A stretch of DNA of 64,000 nt from JBFFMO01 sp041390025. GTDB lineage: Bacteria; Myxococcota_A; Bradymonadia; Bradymonadales; Bradymonadaceae. This document shows positions 48,053-57,236 of the stretch, piece by piece. The number at the start of each line of letters is the position of its first letter. Position 1 is the stretch's first letter. A model generated the notes under the pieces. It worked only from the letters and a program-made list of their open reading frames with translations. It did no database searches and had not been told where the DNA came from. Where the stretch lies: NCBI GenBank assembly GCA_041390025.1, contig JAWKQR010000014.1, positions 79,889-143,888 on the forward strand. Direction: 5' to 3'. Position numbers and translations under genes: made by a program.

Positions 48053-49612
48053 TCAGTTCTCCCGACCAAAGAAGTCATTCAAAAACACATTTTGGTACAC
48101 GGTGGCGTTCTCGGGCCGCGGGTCGTTGGCATTGAGCACCGTAAACTCACCCGTGTTGCTGCTGTGCGGCACGATGAGCACTTCGCTGTCTTGGTCGAAG
48201 TGGACGCTCGTGCCGTTTCGGGGCAGGTCGAAGTTTGTGGGGTGTCCGTCGTTTCCAAAGATGGTCAAGTTGGGCAGCGTTTGGAACACAACGTATGCAA
48301 ACGTGCCGTCAAACAAAACGTCCCGCAACGCGCCGCCCTGGATGGGGACGTCGTTGTTTTTCTGCAGATTCAGCAGCGAGAAGCCCGATCTCGGGTGGAA
48401 CACGATGGCTTGGTCGGGCACCGAGGTGGACATCTCGATGCGCTCGGGCAAGTTGTCGAGGCGAATCGCCTCCACGCTGCGGCCAACGGTGGGTTCGTCG
48501 CCTTCGATCGGCACGAGCTCAGGTCGAATCACCGCCACGAGCGAGCTCTCCGGCGAGTACGCGATGACCCGAACTTCTTCGCGCAGAGTGCCGTCCTCCT
48601 CGACCGTGGTCACAAACGGGACAAGGAAAGCGGCGGGGTTATTGATGGGCAACGCCAGCGTCACACTGACGTCCGAAACGGTGTCGACCAACGTAAACCG
48701 CGCGGCGTTTTGGGCGATGGTGAGCAGTCGCGTGGAGCCATTCGACAACGTCAAAACCTCCATGGCTGCTGGGCGATCGACCGTAAGTTTGTCGGTTGAA
48801 AGCTGCAGCTTGCGGCTCGCTCCGTCGGGGGCCAGACGCACCGTGACACGTGAAATGTCCGAGTTCTGGGTGCGGATGTACAGGTCGAGCTTGTCTTCCT
48901 TTGACGTGTCGAAGATGACCTGTTGGGGCACCAGCAGCGCGTCAGCTTCGCTGACGGTCAACGGAACCTCACGGAGCCGGTCTTCGTCGTTGTCGGCGAG
49001 CAGGTCGAAGATGGTGACTTCGTTGTCCGAGAGCACCGCCATGACACGTTGGGCGCTGCCCGACAGGTCAAACGGTTTGGTAAACGCAAAGCTGTTGGCC
49101 CGCGTCGACAGCGTGGTGAAGGTCGCGGACTTCGTGCCCTGCAGATTAATCACGCCGATCTCGTTGAGGTTTCGCGCGACCACATTCTCGTCCGACGCGC
49201 CCGAGAAGCTCAGGATCACATACTCGCCGTAAGGGTCGACGGTGATGCGGTCAAAGTCGCCCGACAGCTCGATTTCCTCGATGTTCGAGGGATCCGTGGC
49301 GTCGATGATCTGCAGGACCTCGCGATCCTCGTCGACGACGAAGATCGACTTGCCGTCCGCCGAGGCCGCGCTCGCGCCGGGTTGTTTGCCAATCGTGGCT
49401 GTCTTGATGTCCAAGATCGCCTTTTCGCCATCACGATTGGCGTCCAAGGTGTAGACCCGCGAGGTCGAGCGTTCGATGTACGCCAAGCCGTTGACGGTTT
49501 CGATGGGCCCAACCAGTGACAGAGGCTCGTCCCATCGCGACGACGCGTCATCGCCACAGCCCAAGGCGCCGACCAATGCGGCAACGATCATCCATTTGTG
49601 ATTCATATTCAT
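48053..49612 (-). CDS. Beta-propeller lipoprotein, paralogue 3
   Basis: 519 residues with a lipoprotein signal (MNMNHKWMIVAALVGALGC). The mature protein is a series of beta-propeller strands with YVTN/WD-like spacing: VNGLAYIERSTSRVYTLDAN, GKSIFVVDEDREVLQIID, YGEYVILSFSGASDENVV. No catalytic motif. It is a paralogue of the two lipoproteins upstream (same fold, length and lipobox) but lacks their Asn-rich tether and ends DFFGREN rather than the shared GYxLNxxID. Gaps of four bases upstream and one base downstream make it part of a tight four-gene operon. Likely an outer-membrane or surface interaction protein. Confidence 0.82.
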   Translation of the reverse strand: MNMNHKWMIVAALVGALGCGDDASSRWDEPLSLVGPIETVNGLAYIERSTSRVYTLDANRDGEKAILDIKTATIGKQPGASAASADGKSIFVVDEDREVLQIIDATDPSNIEEIELSGDFDRITVDPYGEYVILSFSGASDENVVARNLNEIGVINLQGTKSATFTTLSTRANSFAFTKPFDLSGSAQRVMAVLSDNEVTIFDLLADNDEDRLREVPLTVSEADALLVPQQVIFDTSKEDKLDLYIRTQNSDISRVTVRLAPDGASRKLQLSTDKLTVDRPAAMEVLTLSNGSTRLLTIAQNAARFTLVDTVSDVSVTLALPINNPAAFLVPFVTTVEEDGTLREEVRVIAYSPESSLVAVIRPELVPIEGDEPTVGRSVEAIRLDNLPERIEMSTSVPDQAIVFHPRSGFSLLNLQKNNDVPIQGGALRDVLFDGTFAYVVFQTLPNLTIFGNDGHPTNFDLPRNGTSVHFDQDSEVLIVPHSSNTGEFTVLNANDPRPENATVYQNVFLNDFFGREN

Positions 49613-49616
49613 CTCT

Positions 49617-51448
49617 CTAGTCGATGCCAGAATTAAGCTGATATCCAGTTACAGTCTGCCGTTCGTCAGTATCCACGCTGACAAAAGTCATGCGCCCTTG
49701 CGGGTGAATTTGGGTGATGTAGACCCGTCGCGCGGGCCCCACGATTCCAAGCCCCTCGGGATAACTTGCGAGTCGAAACGTTTGGGTCGCAAATGTCGAC
49801 AGGTTCGCCACCAAGATGTCCTTTTGGGTTTCCACGCGACGTGTCTCGTCTGCGGGAACCTTGAACCCGAGGTAGAGCTTGACGAAGCCGTCGTCGTCCG
49901 ACCACAGCGCGGAACGTCCCGCGTCGTGTGTCGTCAGGATCAAGCGGTTCGCGCCGCTGGCGACATCGAGCAGCGAGATCGCCCAGCTACGTTCGATGTA
50001 CTCAGGGTCGAGCGGCGTCGATCCCGCAGGGATTGGCTGGTCGACCTTGGAGTGCAACACAACAAACGCGCGGCCAAGCGTGTCAGCGACGGCACCACGA
50101 ATGCCCTTTTCGAACGTGATGCGGTCCTGAGAGGCTTTGTCAAAATCCCACAAAATACCGCGGCGCTCGTCGTTGAGCGTCGAGAAGAAGAGCGCGACGT
50201 TGCCGCCAGGCGCGACCTCGGCCGCGCCCAACGTTGCGATGTCGAGGTGCAACAGCGTCACACCGTCGACCTCGGGGAGGTCCGTGCTTGGGGCTGGCCC
50301 ATGTCCTCGACGGCCATGTCCATTCCGGCGTCGGCCTCGATGCCTACGTCGCCCATGTCTCCCATGCCTGCGTCATCCATTCCGGCGTCATCCATTCCGG
50401 CGTCGTCCATTCCAGCGTCCAGCTCGACCGGAGGGTCGATGGGCTGAAGCGCGTCGGCCAGGTTTTGAAGACCCTCGGGCACGGTGGCCACGAAGTGGTT
50501 GCCGGTTCGGGGCATCGAAACCAGCACACGGCCAGGTGTCACCCAATCGAGGTCTGTTGGGATCTCGGGCAGCGCGATCAATTCTTTTTCGCCGGTTTCG
50601 AGGTTGATCAACGACAGCGCACGTTGTGTGGCGGCCCGCGCAACGGCCCACGAACCTGTGGGATCGACGACGATTTCTAGGTCGTCTGGATCGGCGTCGA
50701 TGACGGGAATTGGCGGCGCGAACACGTCGCCGGTCAAGGTGTTCAGGTCGATGCGGCTGATGCCGTCGTCGCTGATGACTACGGCAAATCGGCCGTCGTC
50801 GCTTAGGCGGACTTCTCGGACGTTGAACCCGACTGCGATCTGGTAGGCGCCGGACTCGTTCAACGCCGTGACCGATGCGAGGTCGACCTCGGGTGCCGGC
50901 GCGACGCCGTCGAGCTTGGCGAGGTCAAACCACACGAACGCCCATGTGGCGTCTACTGAAGCTGCGAGCGCGTTCCCACGCCGCAATGCGCGATACGTTT
51001 GAGTCTTTAGGGTCGTCGCGTCGATGCGCGAGACGGTGCTGCTGCCCGCGTTCAACGCCCAGACGTTGCCGGTCGCGGAGTTCTTCGGGCCCACGATTTC
51101 GGTGGGTAGGAAGCCCACCGGAACGTTTTGAACCCGCAACGTGCTCGAATCGATGACCGCCACCGAGTTCAGGGTTTCGTTTGCGACAAAGACACGGTCG
51201 CCCACCACCGCCGGAGCCGAGAAGTCGTATTCTTCCTCGACCTCGGGGACAAAGTTGTTGGTGTTGTTCGTGGTGTTGTTGGTGTACGAACCATTGTTAA
51301 AGCCGGCGTCGTACTGACCACCGTTGCCGTTGTTTTCGTACGTCGAGTTGTTGCCATAAAAAGCATCGGAGTTCGCGTCGCTGGCGCATCCCCAGGTCCC
51401 GACCAGGGCCGCCACACACAGATATTTGGTCAGCTTATTCATTTTCAT
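49617..51448 (-). CDS. Beta-propeller lipoprotein, paralogue 2; frameshift near 50290
   Basis: About 610 residues once the frame is restored. Lipoprotein signal (MKMNKLTKYLCVAALVGTWGC), an Asn-rich tether (NNSTYENN, NNGSYTNNTTNNTNNF), beta-propeller repeats (VGDRVFVANETLNSVAVIDS, GRFAVVISDDGISRIDLN), a linker with four near-tandem DAGM units followed by Met/Asp-rich sequence, then further propeller ending RQTVTGYQLNSGID. The frame breaks at 50290-50293: adding one C to CCCC joins GQP to PSTDLPEVDGVTLL and the rest. The C-terminal end matches paralogue 1 (RTVSGYELNAVID), confirming the two halves are one gene. Sequencing error in a homopolymer is the likely cause. Confidence 0.82.
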
Positions 51449-51451
51449 TCC

Positions 51452-53080
51452 TCAATCGATCACTGCGTTGAGCTCGTAACCACTGACCGTTCGTTGTTCG
51501 TTGGTCTCGAGGTCAAAGAACGTCAGACGGCCGTCGGCGGCTTCTTGGCTGACGAAGACTTTGTTGCCCACGCGTCCCAATTGATTGGGCTGCTTGGGCA
51601 ATGCGACAAAGTCGCTGCGGAAGGTATCCAAGTTGATCTTCATCACACCGCGCGTTCCCGCGACCGGGGACTTCAGCAACACAAACAGCAGCATCCCTTG
51701 TGCCGAAGGTGTGATCACAAAGTCCGAGGCTTCACCCTGAAGCACGATGGGGCGCAGGTAACCTGTCGCGAGGTCGATCAGCGTCAAGCCATTGTACGAC
51801 CGGAAGTAGTCGGTGGCCGTGTCGTCTTTGAACGCGTCGCCACGGTGGATGGCGATCGCACGCTTGGAGTCGGGTGAGACGGCGAGGGCATAGACGCGAT
51901 TGCGAAGCGACCACACCGAGGTTTCGTCGTCGGTCAGCGAGACCTGCTCGACCTCGTAGTTCCCGGCCAGCGTCGAGTACAGCACGACATGCGACCCATC
52001 GGGCGTGATCTGCGACAGTCCAAGCCCCACTGGAAGCGGTTTGACGTCGGGTGTGTAGGTTTCGTCGGCCAAGGCCTCCAACACATCGACCACCACCAGC
52101 TCGCGCTGTGAGGGGACCGTCAAGATGACCCGCGGCTCGGCGCCGGCGATGAGATCGATGTCACTGCTCAGTCCCGACAGCGCAATGGGATGCGGGATGG
52201 GATCGTCGGCCGGGTTGTCCGGCAGGTCGTACAATACGACCTCGGCCGCCTCCGCGCTTCGCACGACCAGGAATCGGCCGTCGTCGTCGACCTCCATTTC
52301 AAACGAATCGGTGGGGTACAAATCGGAGTCCAACCCAAGGTCGAGCTTGGGGACCAATCGGTCCGACGTCACGTCCTCAAGCCGCAGGCGATTGACGCCT
52401 TCGCGGCCAAGCAGAAAGAGCTCGCCCGTGTTTGTGAATTCGACGTCGCGGATCAGGCGCGTGACACTCAGGTTGTAAACGGCGTCTTCGGCAGGTGTAT
52501 CGCCGAGTTTGATCAATGCCATAACTTGCAACGAAGCGATCGGCGAGCTGCTCAGAGAACGCTCGGGATCGATCCAGGCGATCGCGTAGCGACCGTCGGG
52601 AGACATCGTGAGCCGGTTGACTTCGCTCGGGACCTTGAACAAGCGCACGTCGCCCTCGCCAACGCCTGTGCGCGAGGGTTGGTCTGCGCGAATGATCGCC
52701 GCGGTCGAGTTGCCTTCGCACAACACGTACGCGACGGCGCCGATGCCTTCGATGTCCGTGGCCGCCACGTCACGCGGTGACTGCCCAACCCGAAGCGGTG
52801 TCACTGTAAGGGTGTTGGCGTCCACACGCGCCACCGTCGAAGCCGTCGGATCGCCGTTGGGAACGAACACATAAGCGGCCGTGGTGGCGACCTCGCGGAC
52901 CACAAAGCGCTCGGCCTCGTTGCCGTTGCTCGAGTTCCCGTTCGTGTTGTTGTTCTGACCGACGTTGTTGGTCGAGTTGTTGACGTTGTTGTAGCCGTCA
53001 AAGGCACCCGATTTCTGACTGGCATCGTCGCCACAGCCAGCGATGGCGAGCGCAACGGCGATTGGAGTAAAGCGATTCAA
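51452..53080 (-). CDS. Beta-propeller lipoprotein, paralogue 1 (first gene of operon)
   Basis: 542 residues from a TTG start at 53080, which has GGAGG six bases upstream and gives (M)NRFTPIAVALAIAGC, a normal lipoprotein signal; an ATG at 53104 would add eight residues but has a poor ribosome site. An Asn-rich tether (YNNVNNSTNNVGQNNNTN) leads into a beta-propeller: AAYVFVPNGDPTASTVARVD, GAVAYVLCEGNSTAAIIRAD, DGRYAIAWIDPERSL, ending FFDLETNEQRTVSGYELNAVID. First of three adjacent paralogues with gaps of 3 and 4 bases, then an outer-membrane barrel. Function unknown; surface adhesion or scaffolding is plausible. Confidence 0.82.
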   Translation of the reverse strand: MNRFTPIAVALAIAGCGDDASQKSGAFDGYNNVNNSTNNVGQNNNTNGNSSNGNEAERFVVREVATTAAYVFVPNGDPTASTVARVDANTLTVTPLRVGQSPRDVAATDIEGIGAVAYVLCEGNSTAAIIRADQPSRTGVGEGDVRLFKVPSEVNRLTMSPDGRYAIAWIDPERSLSSSPIASLQVMALIKLGDTPAEDAVYNLSVTRLIRDVEFTNTGELFLLGREGVNRLRLEDVTSDRLVPKLDLGLDSDLYPTDSFEMEVDDDGRFLVVRSAEAAEVVLYDLPDNPADDPIPHPIALSGLSSDIDLIAGAEPRVILTVPSQRELVVVDVLEALADETYTPDVKPLPVGLGLSQITPDGSHVVLYSTLAGNYEVEQVSLTDDETSVWSLRNRVYALAVSPDSKRAIAIHRGDAFKDDTATDYFRSYNGLTLIDLATGYLRPIVLQGEASDFVITPSAQGMLLFVLLKSPVAGTRGVMKINLDTFRSDFVALPKQPNQLGRVGNKVFVSQEAADGRLTFFDLETNEQRTVSGYELNAVID

Positions 53081-53104
53081 AGGAAGCCTCCGTGAAATTG
53101 GCAT

Positions 53105-53427
53105 CCATCCAAAAGTCATCGATTTCGGAATAATGAGATAGCAATACGCGGGCCAGAGTTGTACGTCGACGAAAAGACTGAAGAAACGCGGTATAACGTC
53201 ACAGCCGCAGCGCTTGGCTCGGACATAGATGTCGCAAAGATGGAGTAGAGGTCCGGAAATCTGAGGCGCGTCTGCTCCAAACATCGAACGACTTTCGACG
53301 ACGAACGGGCGAATCGACGCTCGGAAGAACAGAGATGCCAAGCATCTTGCATCCTGTTTACACCGCGTAAAATTGCCTGAATGCCGCACTCGGTCCAGAA
53401 TGCCCCCAGCCCCAAGGCGAGGTGTGT
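53105..53427. other. Intergenic region between divergent lipoprotein operon and SDR gene
   Basis: About 320 bases with no convincing gene; the open frame crossing it is an upstream extension of the lipoprotein and has no signal or family character. It holds a short dyad, GATGC-CAA-GCATC (53334-53346), directly followed by TTGCAT and, 15 bases on, TAAAAT, a sub-optimally spaced promoter-like pair pointing at the SDR gene. Confidence 0.4.
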
Positions 53428-54294
53428 ATGAACTATGAAAGTGTTTTTCGGCGCGGGCTCTTTGAGGGTCAGGTCCATGTTGTGACCGGCGGCGGCAGTG
53501 GCATTGGTCGTTGCATCGCCCACGAGCTGGCGAGTCTCGGGGCTCATGTCGTCTTGATCGGCCGAAAGGAAGACAAGCTTCAAACCGTCCATGACGAGAT
53601 CGTGGAAGATGGGGGGGCAGCGTCGTTTTGGACCTGCGACATTCGTGACGAAGAGCGTGTGGTCGAGGTTGTGCGAGCGGTCATTGAGCGCCATGAACAG
53701 GTCCACGGCCTCGTCAACAACGCCGGGGGGCAGTTTCCGGCGCCGCTCGCCTTCACGTCCAAGAAGGGGTGGGACGCGGTGATAGGGACCAACCTGACCG
53801 GCGGTTTTCTGATGAGCCGCGAGATCTACACACAGTGCATGATCGATAGCGGTGGCGCGATCGTGAACATTGTCGCTGATTTTTGGCGTGGCATGCCGGG
53901 CATGGGCCATTCGGGTGCGGCGCGTGCCGGCATGGCCAACTTCACGAAGACGGCTGCAGTCGAATGGGCAGCAGCCGGCGTCCGGGTCAACGCCGTCGCT
54001 CCAGGCTGGATCGCCTCAAGTGGGATGGACACGTATCCAGACTACATCAAGGCGACCATCCCCAAGCTTCGGCACTCAGTGCCGATGAAGCGGCTGGGCC
54101 GGGAGGAGGAGGTCAGCGGTATGGTCGCGTTTCTGCTCTCACCGGCCGCACGGTTCATGACGGGGGTCACCATTCCAATCGACGGCGGCGCGCCGCTCTA
54201 TCCCGCGACGTTTGACGTTCCCGACCATGACCGCGCGCCGGAGTACCGCGGATTCCATCGCGGCGAGGACTACGATTTTACCCGAGATCCCTGA
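53428..54294 (+). CDS. SDR-family oxidoreductase, PECR-like
   Basis: 288 residues. Rossmann NAD(P)-binding start VHVVTGGGSGIGRCIAHEL, LVNNAGGQFP, then a segment HSGAARAGMANFTKTAAVEWA and AVAPGWI. The closest pattern I know is the peroxisomal trans-2-enoyl-CoA reductase / 2,4-dienoyl-CoA reductase branch, where HSGAARAG is characteristic; a role in fatty-acid metabolism follows by inference. The YxxxK Tyr position is Ala (ANFTK), a change also recalled from bacterial members of this branch, so catalysis may not use Tyr. ATG 53428 has GAGG five bases upstream; GTG 53422 is possible. Confidence 0.88.
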   Translation: MNYESVFRRGLFEGQVHVVTGGGSGIGRCIAHELASLGAHVVLIGRKEDKLQTVHDEIVEDGGAASFWTCDIRDEERVVEVVRAVIERHEQVHGLVNNAGGQFPAPLAFTSKKGWDAVIGTNLTGGFLMSREIYTQCMIDSGGAIVNIVADFWRGMPGMGHSGAARAGMANFTKTAAVEWAAAGVRVNAVAPGWIASSGMDTYPDYIKATIPKLRHSVPMKRLGREEEVSGMVAFLLSPAARFMTGVTIPIDGGAPLYPATFDVPDHDRAPEYRGFHRGEDYDFTRDP

Positions 54295-54363
54295 AGTTGC
54301 TAAAACCCAAGCTCCGCGTTATTTTCCGACAAGAAACACGCACACCACAAACTGAGTCACCGA

Positions 54364-55131
54364 ATGCGTAGAACACTTGCGATATGTATGTCGTTGGCCT
54401 TGGTCCTTCCCAGCATCCCGTTTTCGGCATGGGCACAGGACGAGGCCGCGTTGAGTCCTGAACAGAACGAAGAGTTCAAACGCCTCACGACGGAGGCGGC
54501 TCAGAAGTTTGAAGCAGGCGAGTTCGAGCCCGCGGCAACGTTGTTCCTTCAAGCCTACGAAATCAAACCGGTCTCGAACATCTTGTACAACGTGGGTCGA
54601 ATCTACGAGAAAGCCGGTAACTTGCCGTTGGCGCTCGAGAATTTCGAAAAGTTTGTGAAGTCACCCAACGTCGAGCAAGAGCCACGCCGCGATGCGGTCG
54701 AGCGCATCAAGACGATTCGTGAAGTGCTCGCGCTCGAAGATGGTGGCGAAGACAATCAGCAGACGACTCAGCCGGCCCCGGCCAAACCTGTCGAGAAAGA
54801 GGAAGACCACACCCTTGCTTGGGTGTTGATGGGCACGGGTGGTGCGGCGTTGTTGGGATCGGGGGTCATGGCGGTTCTCGCTTCGGGCGCCAACGGTGAT
54901 TTCGAAGATGCCAATAGCTTGGAGGCCCGTCGTGACGCGGCCGACAGCGGCGAGACGTATTCTTTGGTGGCCGACACGCTTTTGATCACGGGCGTTGTGT
55001 TGGCGGGCGCCGGGCTCGCCGTCTATTTTTTGGTCCCCGGCAGCGAAACCGATTCAAATGCCACAACACTACGAATTGCTCCAACGGTTAGCGCACACGG
55101 TGCTGGCCTTGGACTGGACATGAACTTTTAA
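54364..55131 (+). CDS. Periplasmic TPR-repeat protein with membrane helices
   Basis: 255 residues. Signal peptide (MRRTLAICMSLALVLPSIPFSAWA), a TPR region (~33-115: KFEAGEFEPAATLFLQAYEI, NILYNVGRIYEKAGNLPLAL), a charged linker, then two hydrophobic segments (LAWVLMGTGGAALLGSGVMAVL and LLITGVVLAGAGLAVYFLV). This TPR-plus-two-helices form is common in myxobacterial secretome proteins of unknown role. It ends 14 bases before the substrate-binding lipoprotein start, so the two are likely co-transcribed. Confidence 0.82.
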   Translation: MRRTLAICMSLALVLPSIPFSAWAQDEAALSPEQNEEFKRLTTEAAQKFEAGEFEPAATLFLQAYEIKPVSNILYNVGRIYEKAGNLPLALENFEKFVKSPNVEQEPRRDAVERIKTIREVLALEDGGEDNQQTTQPAPAKPVEKEEDHTLAWVLMGTGGAALLGSGVMAVLASGANGDFEDANSLEARRDAADSGETYSLVADTLLITGVVLAGAGLAVYFLVPGSETDSNATTLRIAPTVSAHGAGLGLDMNF

Positions 55132-55145
55132 TGAGGAGTTACACC

Positions 55146-57029
55146 ATGAATCGACTGATGTGGCTTGCTGCGCTGAGCCTGTTCGCTTCGAGTTGTAGCC
55201 TCCGTTACGACTTCACCGAATGCAAATCCACCGCGGACTGTACGCCGCTCGCGGCCGAAGGTGAGCTGCTCGCGTGCGTGAACAACGAGTGTGTCCCGAC
55301 CCAAGAGTGCCAAACCAACGCCGACTGCAAAGACGCCGATCGTCCGATCTGCACAGCGAACGCGTGTGTGGCGGACACGACCATGGGTGATATGGGCAAC
55401 GACACGTCGGTGACGCCCGACATGGACAACACACCGGACATGTCCGAGGACATGCCGGTGGACATGGCCCCAGCGTGTGCAGACAACACCGAGTGCGCGG
55501 AAGGCCAACTTTGCATCGAGGGTGGATGTGTTGAGATCGCCTCTGAGGATTGCCAACAGGTTGTGATCGGGACTGAAGCCCGTTCGCCAAAGACCGTTGT
55601 CCTCGGTGCGGTCCTGTCGATCTCACCGCCCTACACGAACATCGGTCCGCCGCTTGAAAAATCGATCCGACTCGCGGTCAAAGAATTCAACAACGCAGGC
55701 GGTCTGCCTGACGGATCGCGCATTGTGCTCGTCAGCTGCGACGACGCTGGGAATAGCGCGAAGGCGCAGCGCGGCGCGACGCATCTGGCCGACGTGCTGA
55801 AGAGCCCAGCGATCATCGGGCCGCTGCTTTCGACGCCGTACATCGACGTCGTGACCAATGTCACACGTCCCAAAGGTGTTTTCACGATCACGCCGACCGC
55901 GAGCGCCCCCGAGATTACGGCGTTGCTTGACGACGGGTTGTCTTGGCGCACGTTCCCCTCGGACGTCATTCAGGCGAACGCGGTCGCCGGACGCTTGCAG
56001 GAGCTTCAAGCCATCAGTAGCCGCCGCGTGACCGTCTTCTACAAAGACGACGCTTACGGCAACGGTCTGTTCAACCAGCTCTCGCCCAAGATTCCCGCGA
56101 TTGTGGGCAACAACAGCGTACAGTTCATCAAGTACGCCGATCCCGCGACGTTTGGTTTCGACACAGCCCAGATTCAGATGGAGTTTGGCCGTGTCATTGG
56201 GCAAGCCGCGGTCAGCCCTGGAAACCTCTTGATCGTGATTGGGACAAGCGAAGCCATCAGCCTTGCGTTGGCCTACTACCAAAACGTGACCCCAACGACG
56301 ACCATCTTCACCCACGGCGCTGCGGCTGACCTGACGACGATTCCGGCAACGAACGAGGCGCTCCAACCCTTGGTTCGAGCGCTGGGTCCAAACATCTTCC
56401 ACCCGACGAACTACCCGACCTATTTGACGCGATTCAACGTGGAGTACCCCAACGAACCACCCATCACGATCTCGACGCTGGCGTATGACGCCACCGTGGT
56501 GGCGTTGCTCGGGATGAGTGGAGTGCCTTCTGGTGAGGCGGTCACGGGTGCCGGCATCGCGGCTGCAATGGCCAAGATCGTCGACAAGGATGGCACCGTA
56601 GTCTCGTACGATGACCCGACTTTCTTTACGAACGGCCGTAACGTGTTGGCATCCGGTGGGACCATCGACTACGTGGGTGTCTCGGGCGAAAACGACTTCG
56701 ACCTCGCCACGGGGGATGTCCGCTCGGATTTCCTGACATTCACGACATACAAAGACGCCAACAACACGTGGCAAATCATCCCCGAACGCGCGTATCTGCT
56801 GGCGCCCGCACCGCTGTTTGTGGGGCGTTGGTTTACGCTGTGCAGCGCTCAAAGCCCCTCGCCGGGCATGTGCCCGTCGCAGACCCAAGCATGCATTCCG
56901 GCAAACGCGTCCACGTCGCTGTGTCTTGAGACATGCGCCACCGCCGACCCCATGTGCCCAACGGGTCTGACGTGTACGCCGCTTCCCAATCCTCCGGGTG
57001 CGGGCGTGTGTGCTCCGCCGCAGCCCTAA
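55146..57029 (+). CDS. Periplasmic-binding-protein-like lipoprotein with Cys-rich stalk
   Basis: 627 residues. Lipoprotein signal (MNRLMWLAALSLFASSC), an N-terminal Cys-rich stalk (CKSTADCTPL, CVNNECVPTQEC, CKDADRPICTANACV) with a Met/Asp-rich spacer, then a type-1 periplasmic-binding domain of the branched-chain amino-acid / LivJ kind (~145-560: VVLGAVLSISPPYTNIGPPLEKSIRLAVKEFNNAGGLPDG, IIGPLLSTPYIDVVTNVTRPKGV, RVTVFYKDDAYGNGLFNQL), and a second Cys cluster at the C-terminus (CIPANASTSLCLETC). No ABC permease or ATPase is nearby, so it may sense or store a ligand rather than feed a transporter. AGGAG lies seven bases before ATG 55146. Confidence 0.86.
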   Translation: MNRLMWLAALSLFASSCSLRYDFTECKSTADCTPLAAEGELLACVNNECVPTQECQTNADCKDADRPICTANACVADTTMGDMGNDTSVTPDMDNTPDMSEDMPVDMAPACADNTECAEGQLCIEGGCVEIASEDCQQVVIGTEARSPKTVVLGAVLSISPPYTNIGPPLEKSIRLAVKEFNNAGGLPDGSRIVLVSCDDAGNSAKAQRGATHLADVLKSPAIIGPLLSTPYIDVVTNVTRPKGVFTITPTASAPEITALLDDGLSWRTFPSDVIQANAVAGRLQELQAISSRRVTVFYKDDAYGNGLFNQLSPKIPAIVGNNSVQFIKYADPATFGFDTAQIQMEFGRVIGQAAVSPGNLLIVIGTSEAISLALAYYQNVTPTTTIFTHGAAADLTTIPATNEALQPLVRALGPNIFHPTNYPTYLTRFNVEYPNEPPITISTLAYDATVVALLGMSGVPSGEAVTGAGIAAAMAKIVDKDGTVVSYDDPTFFTNGRNVLASGGTIDYVGVSGENDFDLATGDVRSDFLTFTTYKDANNTWQIIPERAYLLAPAPLFVGRWFTLCSAQSPSPGMCPSQTQACIPANASTSLCLETCATADPMCPTGLTCTPLPNPPGAGVCAPPQP

Positions 57030-57054
57030 GTTCACTTAAGACTTCCTTAAGAAT

Positions 57055-57097
57055 AAGCGCGTTTTGTTTCAACTTTGTTGAAACGGCGCGCTTTTTT
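57055..57097 (+). terminator. Rho-independent terminator
   Basis: Nested hairpin: outer stem AAGCGCG/CGCGCTT and inner stem GTTTCAAC/GTTGAAAC with a TTT loop, followed by a T run. It lies 26 bases after the binding-protein stop and ends the TPR/binding-protein transcript. A smaller dyad (CTTAAGACTTCCTTAAG) precedes it. Confidence 0.85.
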
Positions 57098-57236
57098 CGT
57101 TGTGTCGCGCGGACTCAGTGGAGGCTCGTTTTCGAATTTTATCCAATATAACAGCCGCTTGTGATTGGGCTCGGGTCTGTGAGTTCTGTGGCACGGTTTA
57201 AGCAATGTTTCATGATTAACTACACGGAGGTGCGTT

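Noticed and set aside
53105..53389. N-terminal extension of the beta-propeller lipoprotein gene
   Set aside because: The extra residues upstream of 53104 lack any signal peptide or codon character; the signal and ribosome site are at 53080.
57035..57052. CTTAAGACTTCCTTAAG dyad as the main terminator
   Set aside because: It is AT-rich with no T run; the stronger nested hairpin with T tract follows at 57055-57097.
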